From positions 28,910 through 52,763 of the forward strand of contig JAGTQT010000001.1 of NCBI GenBank assembly GCA_018396615.1: 23,854 nucleotides of DNA, read 5' to 3'. Of this stretch, positions 22,346 to 23,854 are shown in pieces. The translations under genes and the position numbers were made by a program. The notes under the pieces were generated by a model. The model was given only the letters and a program-made list of their open reading frames with translations, had not been told where the DNA came from and searched no databases. The number at the start of each line of letters is the position of its first letter. Positions within the stretch are counted from its first letter, which is position 1. The DNA is from Candidatus Bathyarchaeota archaeon (GTDB lineage: Archaea; Thermoproteota; Bathyarchaeia; Bathyarchaeales; Bathycorpusculaceae).

Positions 22346-22948
22346 ATGAAGAAAAAAGGACAGTTTATATGCATTGAAGGCTTGGATGGATGCGGAAAGA
22401 CAACGCAGACAAAAATCCTTGTGAAAAAACTGCGGAAGCTGGGTTATGATGCAGTTTACACTTCTGAGCCTAGCAAGGGCAGAATTGGAAGATTCATCCA
22501 AAGCTACTGTCTCCAAAGCAGGCAACGCATGTCGCCTGTGGTTGAAGCCTTGCTTTTTGCAGCTGACCGTGTTGAACACTTGAGAAACGAAGTAGTTCCC
22601 GCTCTTGAAAAGGGGCAACTTGTTGTTTCTGATCGTTACGTTTACTCTTCTTTGGCATATCAGGGTGCAGCCGGACTTGATCTTAAGTGGATTGAAACTC
22701 TGAACGCAAATGTGCTGAGTCCAGATTTGGCGATTTTTTTGGACATAGACCCTTACAAGGCGCTTAGAAGGTTGAAACCTAAGAAATCGGTGATGGAGAA
22801 CTTGGAGACGCAGCAAAAAGTGCGTGAAGTGTACGTGAATTATGTGAAAAAGGGTAAACTGACTCGTATTGACGGCAATGACACGATTGAGAAAGTTTCC
22901 GGCAGCATTCTTGGTGTGGTGCAAAGTTTCTTACGGAACTTGAGCTAG
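22346..22948 (+). CDS. tmk: Thymidylate kinase
   Basis: 200-residue P-loop kinase converting dTMP to dTDP with ATP. Seen: Walker A in EGLDGCGKTTQ (12-20), TSEPSKGRIG (39-48) for dTMP binding, FAADRVEHL (71-79), and SDRYVYSSLAYQGA (95-108), the DRY motif that senses the nucleotide; the short lid region KPKKSVMENLETQQKVR has few arginines. Length is normal. ATG at 22346 with GGATGAG 3 bases before it, and CTTATAATG at about 22301-22309 as a likely TATA box. It is divergent from the HD-domain gene, and its stop shares the CTAG palindrome with the convergent gene. Deoxynucleotide metabolism next to an HD phosphohydrolase may not be chance. Confidence 0.93.
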   Translation: MKKKGQFICIEGLDGCGKTTQTKILVKKLRKLGYDAVYTSEPSKGRIGRFIQSYCLQSRQRMSPVVEALLFAADRVEHLRNEVVPALEKGQLVVSDRYVYSSLAYQGAAGLDLKWIETLNANVLSPDLAIFLDIDPYKALRRLKPKKSVMENLETQQKVREVYVNYVKKGKLTRIDGNDTIEKVSGSILGVVQSFLRNLS

Positions 22949-23454
22949 GACTCGTCGAGAGGCTTCAATACTCTTTTAGAGAAGCTTTCGTTGATTTTGC
23001 GAATAATAAAATCGGCAAGATCTTCAGGGGAGATGTGCCTAGGTCCCCTTTCATGAAACAGCTGCGTTTCCAGTGTTTTGTCGCTGAATGTAAATCTGAT
23101 TAAGTAGTAGTCAAATCTTAACGGCAAGGTGTTTTCTCCTTGTGTTTTGTAGTAGCGTATGGCGCAGAGGAAGTCCATTACTTGAAGCGGTGACTTCTGA
23201 ATTATTTTCTTTGCTTCGCTTGTTTCTTCATCATCCAGATAACAGAAGTCGCGATTTTCAGCTATTCCAAGCTCAAAGATGACCGTGCACCGCGGCGTAG
23301 ATGGCGGCGTAATGTCTTCTAGCAGAAATTTTTCCAAGTTAATTTGTTTTAATGTCTGAAGTAGGGTTTGCTGCAGTTTTCTGTTTGAGATGGAAAAAAT
23401 GTAGTGAAGTGTTTTGTGTGTTTGTTGTGGAAAAGCTGCGTAAGTTCCAAGCAT
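22945..23454 (-). CDS. Unknown conserved-looking protein (169 residues)
   Basis: I do not recognise it. 169 residues, soluble, alpha/beta in appearance: an N-terminal helical part (KTLHYIFSISNRKLQQ), a strand-rich centre (CTVIFELGIAENRDFCYLDD and FDYYLIRFTFSD), and a C-terminal helix (EDLADFIIRKINESF). No metal motif, signal peptide or TM segment. ATG at 23454 has only a weak upstream purine run. It starts 15 bases after the p27-family gene and likely shares its transcript; the two may work together. Its stop overlaps that of thymidylate kinase on the other strand by 4 bases. Confidence 0.7.
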   Translation of the reverse strand: MLGTYAAFPQQTHKTLHYIFSISNRKLQQTLLQTLKQINLEKFLLEDITPPSTPRCTVIFELGIAENRDFCYLDDEETSEAKKIIQKSPLQVMDFLCAIRYYKTQGENTLPLRFDYYLIRFTFSDKTLETQLFHERGPRHISPEDLADFIIRKINESFSKRVLKPLDES

Positions 23455-23469
23455 CGCAGCACATTCCAG

Positions 23470-23835
23470 CTAGGTATTCTTTGCTTTTTTTACTTTTTCA
23501 AGGGTTTCTAGAAGCCCGTTAAGAGCGGTACCTAGCTTTTGTAGTTCATCGATGTTCTGTTCGTTCCGCATTTTGTCTTGAATCTCCTGTATCTTTTCCA
23601 GCATGGTTTTTTCAAGGGTTTCCATCGCCATGGAGCTTGCGATTTTTGTTGCTTCTTCGCCTTCTTTGATGACTATGACCTTTTTTTCGCATTTTGCGCA
23701 CCAAAGTTCTCTGTTTTTTAGTCTGAACAGAGGCGATGCGCAGGCTGGACAAGCGAGGTCTGTGAGTGTTGATCCTTGACGCAGTAGGTTAACCATGCGT
23801 TCCATGTGCTTTTCTTCTTCGTCATCTTTGGGCAA
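23470..23835 (-). CDS. p27-autoantigen-family zinc ribbon protein
   Basis: 121 residues matching the Sjogren's syndrome/scleroderma autoantigen 1 (p27) family common in archaea. Seen: an acidic N-terminus and a short helix (MERMVNLLRQGSTL), then a zinc ribbon CPAC...CAKC (C29, C32, C46, C49) with the typical SPLFRLKNRELWC spacing, then a helical coiled-coil tail (about 65-118). The molecular role of the archaeal family is not established; binding of nucleic acid or a protein partner is possible. TTG at 23835 with AAGGT about 7 bases upstream is used as start; an ATG at codon 11 or 14 would still keep the whole ribbon. First gene of a pair with the unknown 169-residue protein. Confidence 0.85.
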   Translation of the reverse strand: MPKDDEEEKHMERMVNLLRQGSTLTDLACPACASPLFRLKNRELWCAKCEKKVIVIKEGEEATKIASSMAMETLEKTMLEKIQEIQDKMRNEQNIDELQKLGTALNGLLETLEKVKKAKNT

Positions 23836-23854
23836 GTCTGAAACCTTGTTATAT

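Noticed and set aside
22286..22924. Long minus-strand frame opposite thymidylate kinase (212 codons)
   Set aside because: It lies antisense to a clear kinase with Walker A and DRY motifs; the sequence has no family features and looks like the complement of coding DNA.
1..23854. CRISPR arrays, insertion sequences, integrases or a tRNA-linked attachment site
   Set aside because: No regularly spaced repeats, no transposase or recombinase motifs, and I found no second copy of the tRNA-Glu 3' end in the window.

Overview
The window looks like a chromosomal segment of an archaeon, most likely from the Thermoproteota/TACK side (Bathyarchaeia-like is my best guess; no marker here proves it). The evidence is a TrmB-type regulator, a two-subunit aconitase-X/phosphomevalonate dehydratase of the archaeal mevalonate pathway, a p27-autoantigen-family zinc ribbon protein, a DUF354 protein, an archaeal-style tRNA-Glu(UUC) without encoded CCA, TATA-box promoters (one of them at leaderless spacing), and many TTG starts with Shine-Dalgarno motifs. 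Genes are tightly packed, with short overlaps and several convergent pairs sharing stop-codon bases. I see no insertion sequence, integrase or CRISPR array.

Layout: (1) 34-1538, + strand: SufS-type cysteine desulfurase and a small unknown protein. (2) 1564-2657, - strand: two overlapping unknown helical genes. (3) 2658-3142: non-coding stretch with promoter elements, followed by a TrmB-family regulator (3143-4015, +). (4) 4012-17678: a surface-glycan locus of 14 genes, almost all on the - strand: flippase, two short UDP-sugar-dehydrogenase-like proteins, two GT4 glycosyltransferases, DegT aminotransferase, E1-alpha and E1-beta-like thiamine enzymes with a methyltransferase between them, an NAD-dependent epimerase/dehydratase, a hexapeptide acyltransferase on the opposite strand, and an ATP-grasp/HAD/DUF354 trio. 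(5) 17952-19228, + strand: a 53-residue single-TM protein and a protein with eight N-glycosylation sequons whose signal-like N-terminus is cut off by an in-frame TAA. (6) 19246-22252, - strand: tRNA-Glu, phosphomevalonate dehydratase large and small subunits, and an HD-domain phosphohydrolase. (7) 22346-22948, +: thymidylate kinase; then, on the - strand, an unknown protein and a p27-family zinc-ribbon protein.

How they may work together: the locus in (4) has the parts to convert a nucleotide sugar to a keto intermediate (dehydratase and/or dehydrogenases), aminate it (DegT), acylate it (hexapeptide acyltransferase), possibly add a carbon branch using the TPP-dependent E1 pair, methylate it, assemble it (two GT4, DUF354) and flip it across the membrane. 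No oligosaccharyltransferase, nucleotidyltransferase or lipid-priming transferase is in the window, so the route is incomplete here. The sequon-rich membrane protein next to it is a plausible acceptor of such a glycan. The points most worth a second look are the E1 pair without E2/E3, the two dehydrogenase-like proteins without the usual C-terminal domain, the ATP-grasp/HAD/DUF354 operon, and the interrupted glycoprotein gene.
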